Assembly: GCA_021234155.1 (NCBI GenBank)
Contig: JAJEKV010000924.1
Span: 1 to 64,000, forward strand
DNA length: 64,000 bases
Source of the DNA: Isoetes taiwanensis
Lineage: Eukaryota; Streptophyta; Lycopodiopsida; Isoetales; Isoetaceae
Reading direction: 5' to 3'
Shown here: in pieces, positions 11,008 through 22,893 of the stretch
Position numbering within the stretch: the first letter of the stretch is position 1
How the letters are laid out: every line of letters starts with the position of its first letter
The notes under the pieces: generated by a model
The model's input: only the letters and a program-made list of their open reading frames with translations
Database searches by the model: none
Told to the model about the DNA's origin: nothing
Made by a program: the position numbers and the translations under genes

Positions 11008-11786
11008 TTAGAGGAGTTCTTTGTCTACAAAATTTGTTGTATATCTTGATATGTTGACGTCTGCGGAAGCATCTCCATCCTTCGATAGAATGAGTATCTT
11101 TATGCCTTGGATTCCTTGAGCTCTAGAGAGCGCTATGTAGAGTTGTCCATGACTGAATACTGGGTATGGCCCTGGAACTTGTTGATTGTCATATTAAAAG
11201 CTGGATGCCGCAGAAAATGCATGCGCTCAAACCGAAATGGAAGCCCTGCATTATTTGGCACTAAGGGGATTTGAAATATGAATACTCTGCTTCCAATATT
11301 CTTTCCAATGACAATCTTGGCATCTATAACACATCTTTCATCATTTTCATCAACAGCTCGATCGGCACTGTAATAATCGATAGGCGTAACAGGCAACCAC
11401 ACTGTCATCCTCTTGTTTACTTCATCTATATCCTCATTTAGTGGCATAAGGATTGCCCTTTGCATCCAATAGGACACTCTCATAATCCGTGAAAACATCC
11501 GGAAATGCCATGACTAGCAAGTCATTTAAGTCCTGCGACTTGACACAAATCTCTTCCGAAAGATATATTACATCGGATCCAATGTTGGAAAATGTGGTTT
11601 CAAGTCCATCTCTAACTTGCAGAAGATAGTTAACAAACGCCCTTTGCTCTTCCACGTCGCTCACTACATTGTTCATTACCCGCATATTTATGCTGAGCTT
11701 ATGTCCTCGACATGATCCCACATGTAAGAGTACTTCAAGGCAGCTTGCACAATTTGGGCTCGAATATGTAGCATAATAACAGGGGG
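11008..11786 (-). pseudogene. Helitron helicase, C-terminal third
   Basis: Read on the minus strand from 11786 to a TAA at 11008-11010. It shows, in order, RAQIVQAALKYSYMWDHV, SINMRV, RAILMPLNEDIDEVNKRM, the segment around RVFIFQIPLVPNN, TINKFQGHTQ and SHGQLYIALSRAQG. These are the PIF1-type helicase motifs IV-VI of Helitron RepHel proteins. There are at least two frame changes. The N-terminal neighbour of this protein lies at 13395-13597 in the same orientation; the two pieces join at the GGDFRQxLPV region, so about 1.6 kb has been inserted between them. Confidence 0.85.
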
Positions 11787-11929
11787 TTTTCTTTGTGTTT
11801 TTGTACGCTTTTCACTAAGGTTTTCCTATGATTTCGTGATGTATTCAAATGGATGTACTAATGCGTACATCTAGAGTGCACCATTTCTGAGCCATTGATT
11901 TTAGCCTTTTTTTTTCAATGGTCAACAAC

Positions 11930-12180
11930 CAATGGCTCACAACAAAAGCCCTTTTTTTGTGCATGTGGTGCATAATGGTCAACAACGAATGGCTCACAAC
12001 AAAAGCCCTTTTTTTTGTGTGTGTGGTGCATAATGGGCACATGAGGGGCTTCAAAACCAATGGCTCACAACAAAAGCCCTTTTTTTGTGCGTGTGGTGCA
12101 TAATGGTCAACAACCAATGGCTCACAACAAAAGCCCTCTTTTTGTGTGTGTGGTGCATAATGGGCACATGAAGGGCTTGA
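11930..12180. repeat. Dimeric minisatellite, about 128-bp higher-order unit x2
   Basis: Four blocks begin with a variant of CAATGGCTCACAACAAAAG. They alternate between a short type that ends 'ggtcaacaac' and a long type that ends 'gggcacatgaggggcttc', giving an A-B-A-B order. Confidence 0.8.
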
Positions 12181-12942
12181 AGGGCGCATGTAGTGCAGCT
12201 TCCCCGCCGGCAACACATTTCTTATCATAACTTTTGATCTAGAGCTCTGTTTGAGATGATTTTTATTGCGTTGGAAAGCTCTTTCCGAGATCTTTTTGAT
12301 AGTGTATGATATGGATATGTTTGGTTAAGTTATCTATGCTAAAACAGCAATTTTTTGGCCGGGTTTGGTAGGCTTTCACATCCTACCAGCTGATTAATAC
12401 AGGATTGCGCTATTGGATATTGTTTTATGGCTCATTCCGAATGAAGCTTGCAAAAAATTACCATGCATTTTTAGATTTTGAGGCAGTTATTAAGCAAATT
12501 CCAAGGCTTCTAGATCCTTGTGCTAACAAGCAGAAAAGTTTCCCACTTTGGTTTCTCACCACAAGAATCCATGGAGGCCAAAGGTCTTTGTTAAATTCAG
12601 GTTGAAAAAACGTTTGTGTATGGGTGTTGCAAACTTTATGACTTTCGTAATAATGGGATCAATCTGCTCTATCTTTATGGTAACTTTTACTTATGTTCTA
12701 TTTGTTTTATTGTGATGAAATTCAAAAGCTACGTGTCATGAAAGCCTCAAATGAATTCTAGTTTTTTCTCGGTTTGAATTCTAAAATTTTTGTCACACAG
12801 GAGGGGTTGTTCCTAAGGCCCAGAAGGAACCAAAAATTTTTTGCAACACAAACCATTAACATCCAACATATAAAAATTAAATCCCCCAACACATAACAAC
12901 CAACACATAACAACCATTGACATTAACAACCAACACATAACT
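12181..12942. other. Unassigned sequence inside the insertion
   Basis: A short open stretch at 12405-12605 is not recognisable. Near 12840-12960 a tandem 'aacaaccaacacataac' motif leads into the left arm of the inverted repeat. Confidence 0.3.
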
Positions 12943-13358
12943 ACCATTGACATTAATTAACACAACCATTGGGTCCAACACATTTAAATTAAAATCCCTT
13001 TAAACCCCCTTTTAGTTTGGGTGCATATTCACACGGGGGTGACGAGGGCAGGCGAGAGCCCTCATAATTGTATTTTGCACGCATTTAAATCAACACCATA
13101 TAGTATTCCGCTTGAAATCTTATAGTATTTTGCGAATCTTGTTATCAAGATAGCAAATTTTGTACTTGCATACCCCACAAACGAGGAACTTTATGTGACG
13201 GTGTAGATTAAGGAATAAGGGGTGAATATGCCTATCCAACGCCTCTCGCTGTTAGAGTCACCCCCTGCGGTGAATATGCACCCAAACTAAAGGGGGTTTA
13301 AGGGGGATTTTAATTTAAATGTGTTGGACCCAATGGTTGTGTTAATTAATGTCAATGG
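12943..13358. mobile_element. Inverted-repeat (MITE-like) element
   Basis: Arms of about 90-100 bp pair almost perfectly: 12943-13040 with 13260-13358, both with CCATTGACATTAATTAAC at the outer end and GTTTGGGTGCATATTCAC at the inner end. The 220-bp centre is non-coding. Outside the right arm lie three tandem copies of GTGTGGAACCATT. No clear target duplication is seen. Confidence 0.7.
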
Positions 13359-13394
13359 AACCATTGTGTGGAACCATTGTGTGGAACCATTGTG

Positions 13395-13597
13395 GAACCC
13401 GCAAAGATCTCCCCTAAAACAACAACGAGTCCCCCAAATAGTTGGTTACATGACATCACATTATGAAGCGTTCTATCCAGTGCTTTAACATGTTTATTCA
13501 TCATTGGGGCCACATCCCATATAATCATGCGAGTCGCTCTTATCAATTTTGCCAGCTCGGACTGCTTTGAAATATTGCAAGTCGATGTCGCATACAT
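13395..13597 (-). pseudogene. Helitron helicase, Walker B region
   Basis: On the minus strand the frame gives STCNISKQSELAKLIRAT, IIWDVAPMMNKHV, ALDRTLHNVMSCNQ and FGGLVVVLG. This is the DEAP-box (motif II) segment of Helitron PIF1-type helicases; the expected Asp-Glu-Ala-Pro reads Asp-Val-Ala-Pro, so the key Glu is lost. It is collinear with the C-terminal piece at 11008-11786. Confidence 0.85.
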
Positions 13598-13632
13598 TCA
13601 GTATCACAAACAATGTACATTGAGTACATATA

Positions 13633-14928
13633 ATGCAACATTGGGAAGACAATCTACTGACTAGACAAGAGCGAACATGGTTTACAAGAAATATTGTTAG
13701 AAAAAGATCAAGGCAACCTATAATATATAGAATATGTTTGTTATTGCCTCGAATGGAGGAGGCATTCTATTTAAGACAAATTGCTACACTGACTTGCAAG
13801 GACATGGGAAGAGCTTAAAGTGGTGAATGGTCAGCAATATCAAATATATCAACAAGCTCCAGAGGCACGAGGACTACTTGTTGCACAAAATGAGGCAGTA
13901 CTAGTTATGGAAGAAGCATCATCATTATTATTGAGTCCCATGCAATTGCACTTTTTATTTGCAATGCTGTTGTTTGATCAAGCACCCGCAATCGAGATAT
14001 GGAACAAGTTCCAAGTGCCCATGAACCTCGACTTGTTGGACCAACACTCAAGCGATGAGGCAATCACATTCAATGAGTCTCTTCATTTGATTAATAACAT
14101 AGTGACATAACACGGTACCAATATCATAGCATTTGGCTTGCAATTACAACCTCGCCTCCCAAGGGACGCCCTATACGAACGTGCCAGATTTCCAGATCAT
14201 GCAACATATATAAATACTGTAATGCAAATGGCAAGTACGATGAACACTAACCAATCAAATATATACCTCTATATACGTGAGCAACTAGAACGTCCACAGA
14301 GTGAAGGACCAATTTTCGTGCACAAAAAAGCATGCAGAAATAAAACATTTCTGCTCAATTGTGTATGCCTATTACTACGTGGTAAAGGAAATATAGTACT
14401 CCCATGTGGCACGGTAGGACTTTGTGCTTTATTATATCCAGGAGATCGAACGGCTCACTCATGCTTCCAAATCCCCATCACACAAAATAATATAGACTTA
14501 CACTCACTTTTGGAACGAAATTCCGAAGCACCTCAACTACTCATTGAAGCAAAAGCCACAATTTGGAATGAATTTCCAATGGCCAAAAAAGCCGTGATCG
14601 AAAGTGTGAACTATTTATTACAAAAGTTCTCTATCCATCGGATATTCTGAAAAATCTGACAAAATGTGGAAGTAGAGCATCACTGGCACCGATCAACAAG
14701 AATGTCACCAACTTCAACCAATGTGTACTAACTAAAGTTCTTAACAATAATAACAAATACTACAGTCACGATCACATTAGCGAACAAGAGGAAGTCATTC
14801 ACGACTATCCCTATGCAACATCATATTTCCTCAACAACTTCATGCATTCTGGGTTTCTAGATCACGAACTAACACTTAAGGTAGAAGCAATATGCCATAT
14901 TATGAAATGACTTGATATGGAAAAGGGC
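13633..14928 (+). pseudogene. Helitron helicase, central part, plus strand
   Basis: A second helicase copy points away from the first. Frames give PRMEEAFYLRQI, SPMQLHFLFAMLLFDQAPA, a degraded Walker A region (family form GxxGxGKT, here FVHKKACRNKTFLLN), GKGNIVLPCGTVGLCALL, GDRTAHSCFQIPI, IWNEFPMAKKAV in the motif II position, then INKNVTNFNQ, HSGFLDHELTLK and KVEAICHIMK. Walker A and motif II are both altered and there are several stops, so it is dead. It ends abruptly at repeat A. Confidence 0.85.
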
Positions 14929-14934
14929 GATTCC

Positions 14935-15260
14935 AAAGTTCACGATGGCTGTGCGATCGGGCATTGCTAGAAAGTACGGCATGATAGATTGATTGTGTGG
15001 TTGCATCCAAACAGCCAGAGTTACACTTCGACATACGTTTGAGGAGTAGACGATCGGGTACAGATTAGCTTCATTAATCATAAATCAAAGATTAGTTCCT
15101 AGAGTAACTTAGATGCCTTAAACTCGTGCGCAAAGTTAAAGCATCTTTTTGGGCTCCTAGAATAGCTGAACTATGGGACCATACCATTTCCCCATCGTGT
15201 TTACTTCGAAAAGGGGAAAATTTGGGGGTTGGCACATCCCTGCAATGGATGCCCATTTTT
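14935..15260 (+). repeat. Dispersed repeat A, copy 1
   Basis: This block is a diverged direct copy of 26676-27118; both contain 'cgatcgggcattgc', 'ttaatcataaa' and 'tggatgcccatt'. It starts exactly where the helicase homology stops. Confidence 0.75.
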
Positions 15261-15264
15261 TGGG

Positions 15265-15430
15265 TTGCCCCCCTAGGGGCAAGCCCTTGTTTATGTGGGC
15301 TTATGGCATATTCTAGGTATATGCCAATATATGCCAAGAATATGCCAATGACTGCTTCAAACTTCCTATCAGCTGTAAACTGGCGGTGGCTGCTGTTGTT
15401 GGGCAGCCACTTCAGAAACGGGCTAACCGG
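15265..15430 (+). repeat. Dispersed repeat B, copy 1
   Basis: Related to 41881-42060. Both start with a GGTTGCCCC-type block and share 'ggcatattct', 'tgccaagaatatgcc'-like and 'tgtaaactggcggt'-like blocks in the same order. Confidence 0.65.
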
Positions 15431-15535
15431 ATTCTTGGTGTTGCAAGACTGATGCATATTCTAAAAGTCTGTGGCTTGTGCTACTTTGTGTCTTTTTTGG
15501 TAGACGGTGTGGCTTCTTCGGTTACAGGTTAAGTT

Positions 15536-15858
15536 ATGGATGTGCCGGGGATGCACGATATGGATCGATATGAGCTTGTCAGGGATATTGGGTCGGGAAA
15601 TTTTGGCATTGCCAGACTGATGTGGGAGAACACTGAAGAGCTTGTGGCAGTCAAGTATATAGAACAGGCGAAAAGGTATGTTGCTCGATATTGCTGAGCC
15701 CATCAAATTGCTGTATCAATCAACACAGTCGAAATGATATTGATTTTGGGATTTTATTTCCATTTGTGCCTTGGATGCTGCAGATTGACGAAAATGTAAA
15801 AAGGGAGATCATTAACCATCGCTCATTATGGCATCCTAATATTGTGAGATTCAAAGAG
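15536..15858 (+). pseudogene. SnRK2 protein kinase fragment (exons 1-2)
   Basis: Exon 1 starts at ATG 15536 and reads [29 protein letters not shown], then [13 protein letters not shown], covering the Gly-rich ATP loop (GSGNFG) and the catalytic Lys of VAVKY. Exon 2 (15784-15858, after TGCAG) reads IDENVK and [19 protein letters not shown]. This matches subclass III SnRK2 kinases (OST1/SnRK2.6 group), which act in abscisic-acid signalling. Only about 72 of roughly 360 residues are present. The exon 1 end is out of phase with exon 2, and the exon 2 donor is GC instead of GT. The next exon downstream is from another gene (paladin). It is a captured or truncated fragment, not a working kinase. 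Confidence 0.88.
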
Positions 15859-15996
15859 GCAAGTTGAATGGTTTCTACAAAGACTTTGCCTGGAAACATA
15901 CCATGCAGCTTAAAATCAATTGAGGTTTATGTTCAGTACAATTCGTGTTCCATTTTTTGAACATGTATGGGCTGGAAATTGTTGTGTCTGCTTCAG

Positions 15997-18479
15997 GTTA
16001 TGTTGACTGGCAATGCAGAACTTACGGGAAGTAATAGCTGTGTATCGTAACAGTATTTTGAAGCAGTCAGATGAAAAAAAACGTGAAGCAGCTCTTTCCT
16101 TTTTTGTCGCATATCTTGAACACTACTATTTCTTAATCTGCCGCTCGTATACATATACACAGAGCGGTCAATTCTCCAATGGAAATCTTTGGGAAAGATA
16201 GCTTTCATCTATGGATGAGAGCAAGACGTAACTTTATAGCATCCCCGAGAAGGTGGGTAATGCAATTTTTGTAATTTGGGAAAGCACCAAAGGACCATTG
16301 ATATATCCTTCCTTAAAATTTAAGAACAAAATGTTGCTTGAGCAACATATGCTTCTAGGAGTTCACCGATGATCCAATGCCATGCTTGCACAAAGCACCG
16401 GGGTTATTTGAAAGCCTCTATGTCCCACACATTTAAGTGTAACATATTTTATAATGTTGACCAATGGATCAACGTTAGGTGTAGGCCTGGATGTTTTCTT
16501 TTGTGACTAAACATTGATTTTACTTCTAGCTCTTTCTCGGTATATTTCTCGCTTTCTTAGACTACGATGTTCGGGATGATTTCGATTTCTTGATTGTTAA
16601 GGAGAGATCCAATGGGGCTCTTGGGTATAGGAACAGTCCTCCGTGTCCGATAAAAAGGACTACTTCTAATGATGATACCGGCCATACAAGATGGAAGCTA
16701 TAGTGGCTACAAGAAGTGGAGTGCATTTGGCCTAAAAACCATTCTAAAAGTTGATCACTTTCGAGGTTGCCAAAATAGCAATCTTCCGCGAGAGTTGAAG
16801 GGGCACCAAATTTTAGAGGAGTTTCGTGCTTTCCCGTCTATGGTGTAGCAAACCCTACGATAGATGGATTAGGACATGTTGTTTGATAGGGTTGTCGATG
16901 GCAACCAACGTAAGCCTATTACGGGCATAACATGAGAGAAGAGCCGCAAGAATTTACATAAACAGAAAGCCGTTTGTATATGGAAGTAGAAAGACCATTC
17001 AAAATACACCTGTAACGATAGCTTCAACCAGGCAATTGTCCTAAAATGGGTTATGATGCAAGCATTGGTCGTAATGTTCATTGCGGTGGTATTGATAGAG
17101 AGAGAGTCGAACAAATGGAAAGAAGATTAAAAGAAGATATCTTAAGATAAGAGAGGTTGAGCTTTTACGATGGTGCTATAATGGTGAACCATGAGATGAG
17201 GATGGATAGATATTTGATTCATGGGAGTCCTCAGAATGCAGAAGTAGTGCGATGTCGTTGGAGGTTTATGATTGTTTGCAAGTCGAAGGGTTTTCTATCA
17301 ATTATGCACGTGTTCCAATAACTGATGTTAAGGCTCCAAAGAGTTCTGACTTTGATAAGCTTGCAAGCAATATTGCTTCTACAATGCCTGGCGTTGTATG
17401 TGTTTTTTAATGCCAGGTATGATGAAGTGTTTGCTCATATTTGATGTTGCGAAATATATAGCATTTGAAAACTAAGTGTTTTTGAGAAACAGATGGGGAG
17501 GGGGTAGCGGCGACCGGGTATTTGTGATTACATCGCCTCATTAAAACTGCGTTGTAATATTGGCGGAACCTCTGAAGTTGCCATCCTTTCTGTTCAAGAA
17601 ACCCAGATTGAGAGTCGCGGAGTAACAATAGATGAAGATTGTGATATTGTGTTTGCACATCCGGGACGAAGGTGGAGCAAGAGCCTTTTGTAGTGCCTCT
17701 AATAGATGACATACCCATTGTGAGACGGATCACAAGGTCACTTGAGAACCGGGTGCGGAAGCGAGGGCAATACTAGATGTTCTTATAGATCATTGTGCAG
17801 CAATGGAGAACTTCATGGCAAAAGACTATATTATCGAAAAGTGTTCAACCAGCAAGACACGGATAACCATGTAAGAAGGGCAGCTCTTAGTCGTGGAACG
17901 TAATATTTAGACCGCTACTTTATGATCATTACATTTACATCATATCTTGAAGTGAGGCATTTGATGGGTATTGTCAACCTGGTTGTATGGGCATGCCATT
18001 GAGCTTGGCCACGAGATATGTGGCGAAATTAGGCGGCACGAAATGGGGATGCATCTTGGCCGCTCAATTTTTACAATACCTCTAAGTTCGATGATATAAT
18101 TTGTCGTCCGATGGTATGGGCATGCCATTCAGAGCATGGCTACGCAGATGGCCCAAAATTAGGCAGATGAAATGGGGGATGCATCTTCAGTCGGCTCAAT
18201 TTTTTACAATGCCTCTAAGTTCGATGATATACTTGTCATGCTGATGACTGAAATACCTCAGATATAATTACCTGATATATCTTTGCAAATATTTGCAGGA
18301 AAGTACATTGAGAACACTTACTGAATATGCTGACGGAGATGAAGCGATGGAAATGAGAATTAAGTCCAGGAATGGTGCCGTGTTGGAGAAGCATTCTATC
18401 TTAAAGATGTACTTCTTTCCTGGTCAAAAGAAAACATCTTCACATACAGATATTCCAGGTGCTCCTCATGTATGCCAGG
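15997..18479 (+). pseudogene. Paladin-like phosphatase gene, internal part, decayed
   Basis: Pieces in family order on the plus strand: NLREVIAVYRNSILKQ with EHYYFLICRS (about 16013-16200); MRAR (16213); RDPMGALGY (16608); RVEGAPNF and PVYGVANPTIDG (16793-16870); GIDRERVEQMERRLKEDI (17092); NYARVPITDVKAPKSSDF (17300); LDVLIDHCAAMEN and FNQQDTDNHVRRAALSRG (17780-17890); and a clean exon 18299-18479 (acceptor TTTGCAG, donor CAG/GTAAGC) with SILKMYFFPGQKKTSSH. These are repeated-module segments of plant paladin-type proteins, which carry protein-tyrosine-phosphatase-like Cys loops; the Cys signature is not preserved here. Both the beginning and the end of the gene are missing and frames shift often. 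Its first exon is spliced in sequence to the SnRK2 fragment. Confidence 0.82.
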
Positions 18480-21400
18480 TAAGCAACTAGTGTGTATGGT
18501 AGTAACTATATCTATTCTTCTGCATTGCCTAAAATTATACTGCAGGCAGTCAGAAGGAAAAAAACCTAGTGCAACTCAGTGTTTGTCAGTGTGGATTCCT
18601 TAGTGGCCATGGCAAACTCCATGCGTCACAACCTTAGCGGCAGTAGTAGAGTCCTCGGTAGCCACTTATTGAAGCTGACTTTGCCCACCAGAAAGTCCTA
18701 ATGAAAACCCGAAACAATCACGGATCCCCCCCTCCAAAAAAAAGGGAGAACCTCACGTGTTAAACATTGTGCAACTTCAGTTTCAAACTCGAATTCTCTT
18801 ATGTACTAGCTTATCCTAAAGACTATGAACTAGGTAGTTTCGAGGAGGAGTGGTTTTATGTGTTGGGTCATAACCATCTCAATTTCTGAGCAGGTTTCTA
18901 CTCTTATGCATGTTAGCAATGTTTGCTATCCCTTAGGTAAGATGTCTCTTTGTTAGAATCAACATCTTTCATTTGTGTTGGTGTTAGAATCAAGATCTTT
19001 CATTTCTGTTGGCATCTTTTGGCTAAGTTTCTTAGTCTTTCTCGGTCTCTGGCATGTCATTCCTTCTTCTTTTAATGGTGACGCCTTTTGTAGGTTGAAC
19101 TTGCTTAGGGCTTGGTGGATTTTTCATTTGCAGGTCAGGCAAATGAAGCAGCAATTAAGTTCTCACAAGCAAAAAAACTTCTCATGCTTCCTTTGAGCCA
19201 GTGAGAATGGTTAGCGAAGATAGAGGAAGAAAGGAGAAAGAAGTATCATTCTGTTGCTGAACAATCTAATGATTGTAACATGCGATTGTAATTGCTGACT
19301 TGCAGATGGTCCATTTTATATCCATGGCTTTAGGTGGAGAAAGCTATCTCAATTTTATAGGAAATGAGGTATATTTTCTTAAATATTTAGCTTACTATAC
19401 TACCAAATGTGTCATGCCATATCAGAGTTTATATCTGATTATCTTTAAAAGAGTTGGACCAGTACAAAAGGTTGCACGACAACAAGGTTTCAGATCAAAC
19501 ATTATTCTCCACGTGTAGGGCACAAGAATATGCTAGACATTCTTAGTTTATATATATTTTATTTTAGTAATAAGCTATAGGAATTATACATATACACACT
19601 CCTTAAAAGTAAAAGAGGGAAATTTAAAAGGGAAAACGCTGATGACAGGTTAAATCAAGGCTAGTCTTTCTTTTAGGACAAGCAGAAACATTTGTCAAGA
19701 TGGTTTAGCATGAAGTTGATGCACCTACCTATCAACGCAGGTTTTATCTATATAAGAGGCACTAAATAATTATTAGATGATAGTCAGAAGTTGTAGAAAA
19801 GATACGAGATCCCTCTTTGCCCATAGAAAAAGCTTACCCTGCGTGAGTTTTTCACTTTACCTACACGTTTAGGCAGATCTGTCTGCTGGTATTCAGTTAC
19901 CAGCTAGGTTACACTGTCCAGTGAATATTCATCCTTCGGCTAGGAAACGCGTCCAATGAATATTTCCACAGAAGTTGGAGCTTGTTGAATGTTAAAAGTG
20001 CTGACGAATGTACTAATTGATCCACAGAAGTTGGAGCTTGTTGAATGCTAAAAGTGCTGAATGTATTAATTGATCAAGCCTATATATATCATATTGCTTC
20101 TGAGATGAATATCGTAGAATATTCATTTCAGAAGCAATATGTATTTAAACGCAGACAAGTTTTTGAGCATTGTACATTAGACATACGTGCAATTGATAAT
20201 GCTTTTAGGACAATATCTTTGTTATCACTGCCGATAGGTTAGCTTGCAGTTAGCTTGCAGGTGCTACCTTCTGCACCAGCTGACCTTGTGTGTGAACTTG
20301 CTTGGAGGTTTATATTCAAACTGGCAGATATATATTCCTTTATGAGACAATTATTGGGGAGCATATGAGCTATCCCAAGGAGACTGTACGACCAATATTG
20401 TTTGATTCCTTTAAGAATTTGCATTTGTGAACCACAGTCTAATGAGGAGGGCCATGCGGGAATTAGTTGGGGATGGAATTTCGAATGATGTGTCAAAAAG
20501 CTCTTCAAGTTATTTTGCAATTGGGTTGTAAATCATAGCCTTGAAGCAACACTTGCTACTTGGAGTCTTGACGGAGTAAATATTCAAAATAATTGACTCA
20601 TAATGATGTGACGTGCAATTTTTGGAAATACTGATAACCCAAATAAGTGATTACAACAAATCAAAACAGGGGAGCTAGGATATTTCCCCCAGTTGATGCT
20701 GCTAACGCCATACGACATGAATAAACTATGCGAACATTAATCGAGCTACAAATGGGTTTTGGTAAGCTTTGAAATGTACGTTTGTTATTGTTATAAATAA
20801 CTGATTGGCTCTATTGAATAGGTCAATTTCGTTAGACTTCTCTTGTGTGAACGTGTGACAAATAGTTTTGTTCCGCATTGATTGCAACTCATCGTCTAAA
20901 TGTAAAAACTAAAAAGATATTATGTACCCAAGCCTGACATGAGAATCATGAATCAAACAACCATTTATAGGATTATACGTGTGTAAAGCTACGTGCTGGT
21001 TTGGATGTGTGCATAGACATTCTAACACGTATCACTTTGGATGTGGGTACAGATGGCCTAGACCTTTTAACAACCTTATTGCTTTTGTTTCTCAACCTTC
21101 GAATCGAGGCATATACATTGGAATGCGCTTGTTAAATAATTTAAAATTACCACGTTGGCAAAAACTCCTTTCAAATTTTACTTTAAAATAATCCATCAAA
21201 TTTAGAAATGTTTTGTCATTTGATTCTAAGGCCAACATGACCTTACAGAACTAGGATATACATTTTTATTTCATGCCCAGCCTAGCTCACAGGAATGGAA
21301 TCTATCGTCGCATTGAGCGTTCCTCAAAAGCTGAATTGCAGAACATTGTGCTTCCATAAGGTTGAAAATAAAAAGGAAAGGAGAACGGAATTGCAATTAC

Positions 21401-22815
21401 AAATATATCATTTTTGTGCTAGCCTTCTTGCTAGCTCTCGCACAATCCATCCATGCGAGTAAGATTACCCTGAGAACTACGATCCATCAATGAGAAGCCA
21501 AATCCTTGACAAGCCAAATCCAAATCGATGAGGAGCCCAAGCCATGAGAATCCAAATAATTCCTATTGTTAGCTCTCACACAATCCATTGCTAAGACACC
21601 AAGATTACTTACTCCGAATCCTTGAAAAACTAAGATTATTGTCTACCTTGATTTCGTTGTTTAAAGTGCACAGATCAAACATCATCTTCCAAAGAAGAAA
21701 AACACAACCCGACTAATTCAGCCTTCAAAATCGAAGTCGGATAAGAACCCGATTAATTGGCTCTAATCAGCATAATTCTCTGCTTAAAGGGAAACAAAGA
21801 AAGGAAAACGTTAATTTAGATCAATCAAGAAGACACTAAAATAATAGGATATTCACTGCAATGCAGTCAATTTTGAGTCATCCTAAGAAGTATCTCAAGT
21901 CAACCACATGCACAACAAAGAGGAAGATTTACAGATAAAATCAGGAAAATACGCTTTAAGGTTTCTCATAGCAAATGTTCTGCTTACACATCTGCAACCC
22001 ACTTTGGCATATGGAAAATGATCGACAACCAACACATACATGGTTAATCACTTGCACGTTTCCATGTACAAAAAAAAAAAACCCAGTCCACGCTAGCCTT
22101 AGCAACAGCCAACTAGCCATGACATCTACCGAAGGTCAATCCCTGCGATAGTATTATCAGACTATACTAGGACCTTAGTCCATGATGGCACCGGGTTCTA
22201 GTACATCAAGTATTTAGTTCATAACCTACTGAAATCAATGTGTCAAACTAGACTTGAATCCAGTGTGCCATAAATTACCCAAATGTCATAAGCAATCTTG
22301 CCTCATGCATACAAGTTTTCAGATATGAACGTAAATATGAACAAGTTAGTCCATAATCCAACCAAATTATTTTGAACATGTCTTAATGCATGTGAAATAT
22401 GTCATAACCTCAATCTTTCATTGGATTCCATATCATAATGCAAAAGTATTTTATAATTCCATAAAAACTGACCGCATACAGTAAGGCCCTAAGGCACTAT
22501 ACGTTGGTTTGCAGAATCATATAATCACGACTCCACTACATCCAGAAAGCTTAAACCATACAAAAAAAGTGTGTAAACGTTAAGCCTTAAATATTTAACT
22601 TGGCAAAGAAAAAACAAAGAGTATAGCCCTTCAAAGAACCATAAAAAGCAATTCAGTTTGGAATTCAAAGACTACTCATTTTAGTAGATCTTCCCTTGAG
22701 ACTTCACGTTAAAATAACTCCATTTATTGCATACGAATCCCGTGTAAAATACTTCCTTCCAGCCAGACTTGTACTTGAAAGCAAAAAAGACGACAATAGG
22801 AAGAGAAACCCGTAC
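18480..22815. other. Long unassigned AT-rich interval
   Basis: No gene is supported over 4.3 kb. Noted only: a tandem 'acagaagttggagcttgttgaatg' motif (two copies, about 19970-20048), short ORFs at 20045-20242 and 20239-20520 that match nothing I know, and lineage-neutral AT-rich sequence. It may include the lost 3' part of the paladin gene in unrecognisable form. Confidence 0.35.
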
Positions 22816-22893
22816 CTGATTATCCTCAAGTTCCCATTCAAGAGCATCCTCATATTGCATTTCTGGAATCATATTCCAAGAAGTTGAGGTGCT
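22816..22893 (-). other. Isolated exon-like piece, unknown family
   Basis: A 78-base in-frame segment on the minus strand lies between a CTAACAG acceptor and a CAG/GTACGG donor. It encodes 26 residues including PEMQYEDALEWELEDN. The acidic, well-spliced look suggests a real exon, probably captured. I do not recognise the protein. Confidence 0.35.

Larger units (their letters stand above)
11787..13393. mobile_element. Insertion splitting the minus-strand Helitron helicase
   Basis: The helicase frame stops at 'GD' of the GGDFRQ motif near 13395 and resumes at 'PV' near 11786, only a few residues further on in the family. The DNA between (a dimeric minisatellite, unassigned sequence and a long inverted repeat) is therefore inserted material. 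Its ends and class are not determined. It may be one element or several nested ones. Confidence 0.55.

Noticed and set aside
15126-15452. Overlapping 108- and 121-codon frames on both strands
   Set aside because: They cross dispersed repeats A and B and show no domain. Neither frame is kept in the other repeat copies.
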